Assembly (NCBI RefSeq): GCF_047511655.1
Contig: NC_133390.1
Location: 115,486,083 to 115,550,082 of the forward strand
DNA: 64,000 nt
Direction of reading: 5' to 3'
DNA from: Castor canadensis
Lineage: Eukaryota; Chordata; Mammalia; Rodentia; Castoridae
Below are positions 12,161-20,199 of the stretch, piece by piece (the stretch's first letter is position 1; each line of letters starts with the position of its first letter). The translations under genes were made by a program, and so were the position numbers. Under the pieces are notes generated by a model. The model saw only the letters and a program-made list of their open reading frames with translations, did not search any database and was not told where the DNA came from.

Positions 12161-13353
12161 AGCTTCCTAGCTTGACAATTTTCTCCATACTTAAGAAATT
12201 GGAAGTAGTGTCATGCAATGTGTCAGTCAATGAGATACTTCCATTCTCAAATTTTGGCAAACTCTTGATGCCATGACGCTGTTTTACAGGGAATACTGTA
12301 AATCTCAGAATATGAAACACAGAAACACAAACAATAGTTTTGGCTTTGTTTCTTTAAAAATGACATTTGTATTAAAAGTCTTAAAATGAAGAGACAATGA
12401 TTAAACGAGTGGAATTAAAAATTACAATTTGTTAGAATTTTCTTGGTACATCACAACAGCAAAACTTTGCTCTTTGCTTCTGGAGGAACACCCTATAACA
12501 GATAATCAAAACATTTTTTTAAAATAATATGAAAAGGGAGCTAAATACCTGAAGGTGAAACAAAATGAAGCAAAAAAAAAAAAACAAAAACCCATTGCAA
12601 GACATGGACATTGCGTTTTAAAGGCTGAAATAATAAAGAATTTCATTAAACAGCAGGCCCTATTGTCCTGACTCCTTCAGGAAGAAAACTGGGAAGCGGT
12701 TCAGTTGGGGGAACAGCAGATTCTGGGATTTGGTGGGAAGTTCACAGGTTGGCACCGGCTGGAACAGCTGAGTTTTGAAGGCACTCTGCAGACACAGGGG
12801 TGCTGGGGGCCCTGAATCACATTTGCGAAGTCTTTGTACTGTATTTTTAAACGCTAGTCAGTAAAATGTTACTACTAACCAAAAAAAAAAAAAAGCTAAA
12901 CTTAAAAAACACACACACAACAGTACACACAACAATGTGCAGGTCTGTAACATTTTTCACAGCTGATTAAAAAAAAATACTAACATTCTCCCCCAGACTC
13001 CCCTTTGATACAGTAGGTAAACAAAATAGATTTTTTTTCCACAAATATCAGCAGACACTTTCTGGCAACCCACACTGTATTGGCATCAGTGTTAACAGTC
13101 CCAGTTCAGATGTGCAATACTTCAGATTGGATATACTGTAACAAGAATCCAACTTTGCATAGACATCCTCGAATCGCAATCAGTCACGCACGGGGTTACC
13201 CTTCCAAGCTGGCAGAAAAGGAACCCGATCTTAATTTCCAGCTACTCCTGGAAAACAAGGGAAAAAACAAAAGTTTCTTCCCCTCCTCCTGCTCCTTCAT
13301 ATGGTTTTCCCGACCTTTCTTCCATGTATTTAAAACTTCGAACTAGAAAATGA

Positions 13354-13412
13354 GTGAGTGAGAGCGAGACTGAGAGAGAGAGAAAAAGAGAAAGAAAGAG
13401 AGAGAGAACACC
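13354..13412 (+). repeat. GA-rich simple repeat (CT-rich in the RAP2B transcript)
   Basis: The plus strand is an imperfect purine tract of GAGA, GAGT and AAAGAGA units about 60 bases long. In the transcribed sense it becomes a pyrimidine tract some 385-440 bases after the stop codon. Such tracts can bind polypyrimidine-tract proteins, but nothing in the sequence alone shows use. The overlapping open frames here are by-products of the low complexity. Confidence 0.85.
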
Positions 13413-13795
13413 CAACCTTCTTCCTCTCCACTTCTCCCCTTCCCCATCATTTTTTCCAGGCTTGAAACTTTTGATAGCCGGGTGTCAAGCTGCCAATACA
13501 GCGCCTTCACGGCTACTTGCACGGGGAAATATGCGTCGACCGAAATCAATGAGAAACGTACATGCTGCAAAGACCCACATTTCCACCAGGGTTTCGGATG
13601 GTCAGGACGGGACACCCCCTCGGACACAGGGTGAAGGCAGGGGATCCTGGCCACGGAAGCCAACGGGGTTCCCGGGGCATCCCGGCCAATGCAAAGTCGT
13701 CTCCAATCTCGAAGCAAGAAAAGAAATCACATGAAGAGAGTCGGGTGCGTTTGGCTTTTGTGCGCAGAGCATGGCGAGCGGCGGCGGCCGGCACC

Positions 13796-14347
13796 TCAGA
13801 GGATCACGCAGGCGGAGCAGCAGCCCTCGTCGCCGTTGGGCTGCGCCGCGTAGTTCATCTGCCGCACGATCTCGGCGAACAGCTCATCCACCGAGGCTTT
13901 GTTTTTGGCCGAGGTCTCCATGAAGGGGCAGCTCCACTCCTCGGCTAGGGCCTTGCCCTCGCCGTACGACACCTCGCGCTCGCCCTCCAGGTCCACCTTG
14001 TTGCCCACCAGGATCATGGGGACGCGCTCGTACCGCTTCACGCGGATGATCTGATCCCGCATGGGCTTGATGTCCTGAAAGCTCTGCTGGTTGACCAGGC
14101 TGTAGACGAGGATGAAGCCTTGGCCGTTCTTGATGTACAGGTCCCGCATGGACGCGAACTGCTCGGTGCCCGCCGTGTCCAGGATCTCCAGCACCGACGG
14201 CGACGAGTCCACCTCGATCTCCTTGCGGTAGAAGTCCTCGATGGTCGGATCGTACTTCTCGATGAAGGAGCCGGTCACGAACTGCACCGTGAGCGCGGAC
14301 TTGCCCACGCCGCCCGAGCCCAGCACCACCACTTTGTACTCTCTCAT
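13796..14347 (-). CDS. RAP2B: RAP2B, Ras-related GTPase of the Rap2 group, complete single-exon CDS
   Basis: The gene encodes a membrane-anchored small GTPase that cycles between GDP- and GTP-bound states. The translation is 183 residues, the usual Rap2B length. It shows the P-loop GSGGVGKS (10-17), effector loop YDPTIEDFY (32-40) with the Rap2-type Phe39, DTAGTEQF (57-64) with the Rap-type Thr61 where Ras has Gln, NKVD (116-119) and SAK (146-148). The tail has Cys176 and Cys177, which are palmitoylated in this family, and ends in CVIL. The final Leu predicts geranylgeranylation at Cys180. Known Rap2 effectors include TNIK, MINK1 and MAP4K4, acting on cytoskeleton and adhesion. The start ATG at 14,347 has G at -3, and the homologous N-terminus MREYK confirms it. 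The stop TGA is at 13,798-13,796. No frameshift or premature stop is present and the GC-rich codon use matches the CpG island. Ending in [13 protein letters not shown], it matches RAP2B rather than RAP2A or RAP2C. RAP2B is intronless in mammals, and the flanking promoter argues against a retrocopy. Confidence 0.98.
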
Positions 14348-14751
14348 GGCTCTGTCGGCGCTCGCACCACGCCTGCCGCGGCCCCGTCGGGGCTGCGCGC
14401 CTGGGAGGGCTGGGCTCGGCGGGTGGGCTTCTCCCCTTCCTCAGCCACGCAGGAAAACCCGGGAGCGAGTGGCCCCCGAGCGCACGGCGCACAAGTCACC
14501 ACGCGGGGACCCCGCGCCAGGCCGGCAGCGGGTGCGTGGGGCACGGGTCCGGGGCCCCGCAGCAGTCCGCGGCGGTGGCGGCGGCAGAGCAGCAACAGCC
14601 TTGGCGGCGGACCCGGAGGACAATGCCGGCAGCCCGAGCGAGGCGACGGCGGGAGCTCCTGACCGCGGCAACCCGGGAGAGCGGGGAGGCGGTGGCGGCT
14701 GGCTGCGGAGGCGGCTGCTAATTGCGCGCCGGGCTGGGACACGCGTGGCAT
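14344..14751 (-). other. upstream ORF (135 codons) whose stop overlaps the RAP2B start codon
   Basis: A frame starting at the ATG at 14,751-14,749 stays open for 135 codons and stops at TGA 14,346-14,344, which shares two bases with the RAP2B ATG (AUGA overlap). The same frame is open further upstream to an ATG at 15,213, outside the likely leader. The 14,751 ATG has a poor context (C at -3, C at +4). The product would be Ala/Arg/Pro-rich, typical of GC-rich DNA read out of frame, so a regulatory role is more plausible than a functional peptide. Confidence 0.3.
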
Positions 14752-14930
14752 GAGTCCCCGCGGAACGTGCACCCACCGCCGCGGCCCATCGCGCTGTCTC
14801 CCGCACCCTCCGCCGGCCGAGGGCTTCCTACTCGCCGCGCGCAGCCCAGCCCACCCCGCCCGGGCGAGCATGCCCAGTGCGCCTCCCGCCGCGCCCCGCC
14901 CGAGCTCCCGCTCCGGGTTTTGCTTCCTGC
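14348..14930 (-). other. RAP2B: probable RAP2B 5' leader (GC-rich)
   Basis: Between the RAP2B ATG and the GC-box cluster at about 14.94 kb lies very GC-rich, CpG-dense sequence with no repeat. Its 3' end gives GAGCCATGA at the RAP2B start. A frame open upstream from an ATG at 14,751 runs through this leader and ends at the RAP2B start codon. The transcription start is not defined by sequence alone. The boundary given is the inner edge of the GC boxes. Confidence 0.5.
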
Positions 14931-14935
14931 TCGAC

Positions 14936-15004
14936 CGGCGGGGGCGGGGCTGGAGGCGGGGCTGGAGATTTGAGTCCGCAGAGGTGGATTCCGAGCCCGG
15001 AAGT
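14936..15004. promoter_or_regulatory. core promoter motifs: GC boxes and ETS site
   Basis: The interval has two GGGGCGGGGC/GAGGCGGGGC Sp1-type boxes at about 14,941-14,962 and a perfect ETS/GABP motif CCGGAAGT at 14,997-15,004. There is no TATA box nearby. This is a typical TATA-less CpG promoter arrangement about 0.6 kb upstream of the RAP2B ATG, and the likeliest start region for the main transcript. The G-runs here could also form a G-quadruplex. Confidence 0.55.
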
Positions 15005-15421
15005 CGTGAGTGAGCGGGAATAACGGAGAAGGAGCCGGCAAGGCGCAGACTGGAAGACGGGAGTCGCCTGTGCCCGCACGGCCCTGGGGGAAGCATGTGG
15101 GCGCGGCGAGCCGGCTCGGGGGTGCAGCGGGCTGCGCCATCAAAGCGGGGAAAAGGTACCCTGCGCCCGGGGAGTGTGTGCTTCTCGGGGCCGCAGAAGG
15201 CACCACTCCGCATACGCTGGCCGGCTCTTCTCGTACGGCATTCCCCGAACCAAGAAAACGGGAAGCACTCGGCCCGAGACTCCGTCCCGACTCGGGATGG
15301 AGGCGCCCCGGGCTCTTTCCGGCTGGGTTAGGGTGGGGTCGACCCACCTACCCACAGGGCTGTGACAAAACCCGGAAAAGTGGAGCAAGTCCCAATCCAG
15401 AGGTCTCGGCGGCGCCCGCAG

Positions 15422-15428
15422 TGAGTCA
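15422..15428. promoter_or_regulatory. perfect AP-1 site TGAGTCA
   Basis: A consensus TPA-response element lies within the CpG-rich domain about 1.1 kb upstream of the RAP2B ATG. A second copy, TGACTCA, is at 16,304-16,310. Two consensus AP-1 sites within 0.9 kb suggest responsiveness to growth signalling, but occupancy cannot be judged from sequence. Confidence 0.4.
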
Positions 15429-15533
15429 GGGCATGCTCAGTCGGCAGGGCAGGTTTTCGGCTTTGGGAGTAGGAAGCTTTTGCACCACACACCCACAGTC
15501 CTTCTCGAATTACTTCTCCCAGGCTCGCGGCTC

Positions 15534-15657
15534 ATTGGCCTCCGGGCGCGAGTCTCACACCCCCTACTGCTTTCCCATTGGCTGCCGCCCAGCCTTTATC
15601 AGTTTGCACTGCTTCATTGGCTGAAAAGTAGCCTCCGCTCGGGATTGGCTATTTATA
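15534..15657. promoter_or_regulatory. cluster of four CCAAT boxes with an adjoining TATA-like element
   Basis: ATTGG (CCAAT on the minus strand) occurs at 15,534-15,538, 15,577-15,581, 15,616-15,620 and 15,644-15,648, all in the same orientation and spaced 43, 39 and 28 bases apart. Three have the strong NF-Y form ATTGGC with a flanking T or G. TATTTATA at 15,650-15,657 (TATAAATA on the minus strand) follows directly. The cluster could drive an upstream RAP2B start on the minus strand, or a divergent plus-strand transcript starting near 15.68 kb. Confidence 0.6.
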
Positions 15658-16303
15658 GAGACGGAGTTGGGGGGTGGAGGCCTAGCTGTTCTCTCTCCGC
15701 TGCTCCCAGCCCCCTTCCTCCCACTTCCCCAACCCAGTCGTTTTGAAGCTAAAAGTGAAAAAAATAAAGAATTTAGGCGAAGAGCTCAGAACTAAATATA
15801 GACCTTTGTTAGTGTTTTGGAGCGAGGCTGACTTCTCGGTGCCCAGTCACGATCGTCCCTAAAAGGCAGCAGGTAGAGCTGCTCACAGTTCTCGGTCTGC
15901 AAGAAGCTGCAGAGTACCCGTGTTTCTTAAGAGAGGCAGGGGGTGGGTGCTTGCTGAGCCACATGGGTCCTCCCGGCCTGGAGAGGTAGGGGATGCCCAG
16001 GCCTGCCTCTAGGAAGCGTCTGCCGTGAGGCGGGCGGTCGCCAGACTTGGCTGGACTGGCACTCGCGGGAGGTGCGGCGGAGCTGCCCGGACTTGCTCTG
16101 CTTCTGCCCGGCTCCTGGCGGAGCGAGGAGTCAGGACCTGTCTCCCAGCAGAGCCGGCTGTGCGAGCCGCAGGGAGAGGGGTGGGGCGAGGTGGGTCTGC
16201 CTGCTGCCTCTTTTGTCCCTTGCCTCTGCCCTCTCTTGTAACCGTCCCCATCCGGGGTGGACGGGCGCTGTGCTGACACTGGGTTTCAGCTCCTGTCCCG
16301 CTG

Positions 16304-16310
16304 TGACTCA
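16304..16310. promoter_or_regulatory. second AP-1 site TGACTCA
   Basis: A consensus AP-1 heptamer lies inside the distal CpG-rich block (16.0-16.42 kb), flanked by GC-rich sequence. It is the reverse complement of the 15,422 site. Confidence 0.35.
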
Positions 16311-16534
16311 CGGCCACCGTTGCGACTTGACCTTCCCTGGCCCTGACTGCAGCTCCTACTGCGAGTCGGTAGCGCGAGGTCCTGGGGGCAGCGGGGCGCG
16401 GGGGAGGGGGTTGCCTGCCCACTTCCCTGCTGTTTAGTGAACACGAGACTTTCACCTTTGGTATAGAATGTTTGGATATGATTATGTTTATGTAATTGTC
16501 TAAGACACGTTCTCCTCATCTAGCTGGGTAGAAT

Positions 16535-16738
16535 CAGTGCTCAGCGTGTGCCAAGCGTTTTGCATGTGCTAGCTCAGTAATCAGCATGCCCAGCACGCCC
16601 ATTTTAAGGATAAGGAAACCGAAGCCCTGGAATGTTCTATAATTTGCCTGAGATTTAACAGCTAGAGAATGACAAAGCTTAGATTCCCACCGAGGTGTCT
16701 GGCTGCAGAGCCGGGTCTCTAACCACTAGACAGCATGA
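16535..16738 (-). mobile_element. MIR SINE
   Basis: Reading right to left, the copy follows the MIR consensus. On the plus strand it shows CAAGCGTTTTGCATGTGCTA, CCCATTTTAAGGATAAGGAAA, then TTTAACAGCTAGAGAATGAC and TCTAACCACTAGACAGCAT, the complement of the tRNA-like head. It lies just outside the CpG-rich domain. Confidence 0.75.
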
Positions 16739-17269
16739 CGTTGACATGAGAACATTCCCAGCTTTTACTCTTCGATTGAACCTAGAGGCATTGTGAGCAG
16801 TCTGTTAAACGCAAGCTGCCTCTGACCACCCTCTCGTCCTGCCCTGCAGTGTCCCTTCCCACAGGATCATCCGGGCCAGGCCTTCCCATGTGGTTCCAAA
16901 CTCACGTTCAGGAACTGTTAGGGACTGAACTTACCCCTGTCTCCAAGAAATGGCTCTTTATTGGGGTTCTTTGGACCTCTTTTAGTACAGAAAGATCTGT
17001 TGGGGGTAGCTTTGTCTTCCTGACACCTTGGAGGAGCCCAGGAATTCTTAGTTGACGCCTCGTTGTTCAGGTTCTTGTGAAGAGGCATTTGTTGAGCTGG
17101 GAGGAAAGGGCACAGTTTAACAGCTTGTTATCTTGGTTTATAACTTAAATACTTACACTAATGCTATTTTATCTAAGTGGATCTCTGTGTGTACTCCACA
17201 AAGGTGTGGTCTGTGTATGATGACATGGAAGAGAGCACTTTGTCCTGTTGTCTGATCTCCAATATTGTT

Positions 17270-17355
17270 TCTCAGTTCTGGGGCCTAGGGAAAGTCATTT
17301 AAGCTTCCTGACCTTAGTTTCCTTATCTTTAAAATGGTGATAATAACCCTTGGAT
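17270..17355 (+). mobile_element. MIR core fragment
   Basis: GGGAAAGTCATTTAAGCTTC, GTTTCCTTATCTTTAAAATG and GTGATAATAACCC match the MIR core. Head and tail are missing. Confidence 0.6.
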
Positions 17356-18069
17356 AGAAACTAATCACCAAAGCCCTCATTTTGCAGCAGAGAGAGCTGA
17401 ACAGAATTAGAACCCTGGTGCCCTGGCTGCCCTTTGTGGAGCCAGATATTCCATAGGGAGAATAATGAACAGATAATGGAGGGAACTTTCTTAAAGCTGT
17501 AGTGCAGTATGCATGTATCGAATTACTGCTGAGACCCAGGCAGCCTGGTAGTCCCATCTGGAAAAGATCAACCACAGAACTCCAGTAACCGTGTGTATGA
17601 GTGTCATTGAACCTGATGGCCTGGTCGGTCCCAGAAAGATGCCACAACCCCAGTGCTTTCTATCAGGGATTCTTCAATAGCAATGTTTGTTACTTTGTCC
17701 TCCCACAGATAGATTTTCATGGGGTATTGGGATTCCAAATGAAGCAAAGGTTACATGGCTTAAGGTTTACTTCCTCTTATGAAATCTGTTAGGACTGTTT
17801 TTTTTTTAAATTTTTTTCACTTTACACACATCTTATAGCATGTTTCTATTATATATATATATATGTATGTATATTCTATACCATAATTATTTACATACCT
17901 GAATCTGGTTACCCTAAATACCATGCTTAATCTTTTGAGCTTCTACTGTTTCTCACAACATTTGGTAGTAGGGGGTCCTTGATAAATGTTCACTGGTGAA
18001 TATATGAATGGCATTCCAGCCCTTTTCTGGACGTTATATTAGCCCTTGTGAGACATAGTATTTCCTTCT

Positions 18070-18238
18070 TTCACACTTTAATCCTAACTATTCAGGAGGC
18101 AGAAATCAGGAGGATGGCTGCTCAAAGCCAGCCCAGGCTTTCCTGCCTGGAAAAAACACATCCACAAAAAAGGGCTGGTGAAGTGGCTCAAGGTATAGGC
18201 CCTGAATTCAAACTTCAGTACCACAAAAAAAGGAAAAA
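18070..18238 (+). mobile_element. 7SL-ID dimeric SINE
   Basis: The left half is B1-like (AATCCTAACTATTCAGGAGG, CAAAGCCAGCCCAGG). The right half is the deleted ID-like unit (GGGCTGGTGAAGTGGCTCAA, GGCCCTGAATTCAAACTTCA) with an A-rich tail. The B-box-like GAATTCAAACT remains recognisable. Confidence 0.85.
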
Positions 18239-18756
18239 TGTATACCAATGTTTAATTCTCCCTCAGTCCCAAAGATTTGGGAGTGATGCAAGTCTACTTA
18301 CTTGAGTGGAGACACTCAGTCCATACAATCTTGGAGAAAGACACCACGGTACCTCATGGATAAATACACATCCTCTGAAGAGGACATCTTGAGATACCAT
18401 GAAAATGCATTTCTGGAAAACATTCTGAATTAAAAGCCTCCAGGTAAGGACAGCTTCATCAACAACACTGAATGTTACATAGACACAGATACTATCCCTG
18501 ACTTTTGGTCTCACAGAAGTGTTACTGAATTCCTTCTAAGATGCTGGGGCTGGCCCTTCAAAGAATTATAAGATTTGTTAGAACATGAATCTTTAAAGAA
18601 GTACTCATTTATACAAAGTAAATAGAGGTTGATTGCATAATATTCATATTTAGCTTATCTCAAAGATAGTTATAAAATTTTAGACAAATTCTTTGAATTT
18701 TGATAACACCAAATTGATAGTGACCACGTATCACTATATTACAGTGCAAGATTTCC

Positions 18757-18880
18757 CAACATGGCACCGTACATCTGTAATCCCAGCACTTAGGAGACTG
18801 AGGCAGGAGTATCACCACTTCAAGACCAGCCTGGGCTGCATAGGGAAACCCTAGCTGAAAACTATTTTCTTTAAAAAGGT
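18757..18880 (+). mobile_element. B1/7SL-type SINE monomer
   Basis: CATCTGTAATCCCAGCACTT, GGAGACTGAGGCAGGAGTAT and AAGACCAGCCTGGGCTGCAT are close to the rodent B1 consensus. No ID unit follows. Confidence 0.85.
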
Positions 18881-18999
18881 AGAAGATTAACTGTGTCTTG
18901 CAGAGTTCTCTACAAATATTTGCTAAATAATATCACCTATATTCTGGTCTCTTTTTCTTATTTTAATTCTTCTTCAAAGGAATGTATATATAAAATGTG

Positions 19000-20035
19000 T
19001 ATATAACTTAAAATTCAGAATTTCTACAAACTTTTTTATAGGTCAAATTAAAAAGATAGGAGAATCAAAAATAATTGTTATCTCAGGATTAGTTCAATAT
19101 TGAATAACGGTTTCAACATGTAAGTTAATATACTTGCCATTTTTTGATGATGAAAACCACTTTAGTCTCCACACAGAAGTCATCCTGGCCTGCAGGTCAC
19201 ACCAGGCTAAGGTAATAGCACATTTCTCACTCAGAAGGTTGGGGTTTGCCATAAACTCTTATGAACAGTTTAAAAGATAATGTCCTTCCTCCCTAAGATT
19301 AGTGATATGACCTTTTCTGTCATGCAAGTCTCAAATTGGCTTGAGACCCTGATCTGTGTGGAAAAACCACAGTCTGCTTATAGCATGATGCTTTCATGAT
19401 GAATGTTCTCTAGCCCAAGGGAACTTTTAGAGAGATTTCATCGATCCTGGTTGTCTTAATTGAAAGCTCCCTTTCAAATCCCAGTCTGTTCAAGATTTGC
19501 CTCCTCAGAACCTTCTGTTCTGGAGAACCAAATATAGAAAGAATAGGCTTAGCTGCATTAGGAAGAATTTTGCTCTTGCTTTCTTTTTTGCTCACAGACC
19601 ACCCTATTAAAGGAGCCCCCTTTTCTCTTTGGGGATGCCAGTCCACCATTCCCCCTGGTGTAGGAGTGAAGCCCAATCCCCCTTCTGCAGCAATGGCTCC
19701 AGTAAGTCTTAGCCTGTGATTTTGATGGACAGTGGGAGTCTTTACTGAGGGAAGGAAGTATCCCTTTTAAATTATGGCCAGCAATAGGGTCTGGTTTGAG
19801 GAGTCTGCCTAACAGGAATCCTGTTATGCTGACAGTTACATAATCTAGCAAGCAAGAGATGTGGCAAGGGGGGAAGGTAACACACAACACTGCAGAATTC
19901 CAGCGATTTTTAAGTGTTATAGTCAATTCCATCATGTTTGTAACTTTTGAAGATTTTAAAGCTTTTGTATAAAAGTTACAATACTGTTCTATTATTCAGC
20001 TATTCTAATATAGACATTTTACCACAAAAAATAAA
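19000..20035. other. unique intergenic stretch
   Basis: No repeat or gene was recognised. Overlapping minus-strand frames at 19,410-19,935 show no domain and resemble chance. Confidence 0.4.
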
Positions 20036-20041
20036 AACTAT

Positions 20042-20132
20042 AGGGTTGGAGACATGGTTTAAGTGGTAGAGAGCCACCTAGCAAATACAGGCCCTGAGTT
20101 GAAATCCCAGTCCCACAAAACAAAAGCAAAAC
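20042..20132 (+). mobile_element. ID-like tRNA SINE
   Basis: GGTTGGAGACATGGTTTAAG, GTGGTAGAGAGCCACCTAGC and GGCCCTGAGTTGAAATCCCA give a tRNA-like A box to B box order. The element keeps the segment between the boxes that the dimers lack. Confidence 0.8.
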
Positions 20133-20199
20133 TTTGAATCCTCTCTGTTAAGGAGTTCATATCCTTTTAAAATCCTTAGTGCCTTATAGAATATAATTT

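Larger units (their letters stand above)
10985..13795 (-). other. RAP2B: probable RAP2B 3' untranslated region
   Basis: From the RAP2B stop codon leftward the sequence holds no recognisable repeat until past the poly(A) signals at about 11.0 kb. The span is about 2.8 kb and AT-rich, in contrast to the CDS. It includes a CT-rich tract on the transcribed strand (13,354-13,412), several A/T homopolymer tracts, and a short ORF at 12,160-11,966 listed separately. The end is inferred from a tandem poly(A) signal with a GU-rich element behind it. A shorter form could end after the ATTAAA at 11,869-11,864, and a longer one near 8.64 kb where overlapping ATTAAA/AATAAA hexamers occur. The exact end is inference. 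Confidence 0.6.
13700..16420. promoter_or_regulatory. CpG-rich promoter domain of RAP2B
   Basis: CpG dinucleotides are sparse elsewhere but dense here, across the CDS, the leader and about 2 kb upstream. A slightly poorer gap lies near 15.7-16.0 kb, and a second dense block occupies 16.0-16.42 kb. Most open frames on both strands in this interval arise only from the scarcity of stop codons in GC-rich DNA. CpG islands of this size usually mark constitutively unmethylated promoters. Confidence 0.9.

Noticed and set aside
13796-14347. RAP2B locus as a processed retrocopy, because it has no introns
   Set aside because: RAP2B is intronless in mammals, and this copy has a CpG-rich promoter, a long 3' UTR and no A-tail or target-site duplication.
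13884-14492. 202-codon minus-strand frame overlapping RAP2B
   Set aside because: It is RAP2B read in another frame and has no independent support.
14344-15213. 289-codon minus-strand frame and several overlapping frames on both strands of the CpG-rich domain
   Set aside because: GC-rich DNA lacks stop codons, the peptides are Ala/Arg/Pro-rich without domains, and they conflict with each other. Only the AUGA overlap with RAP2B is reported.
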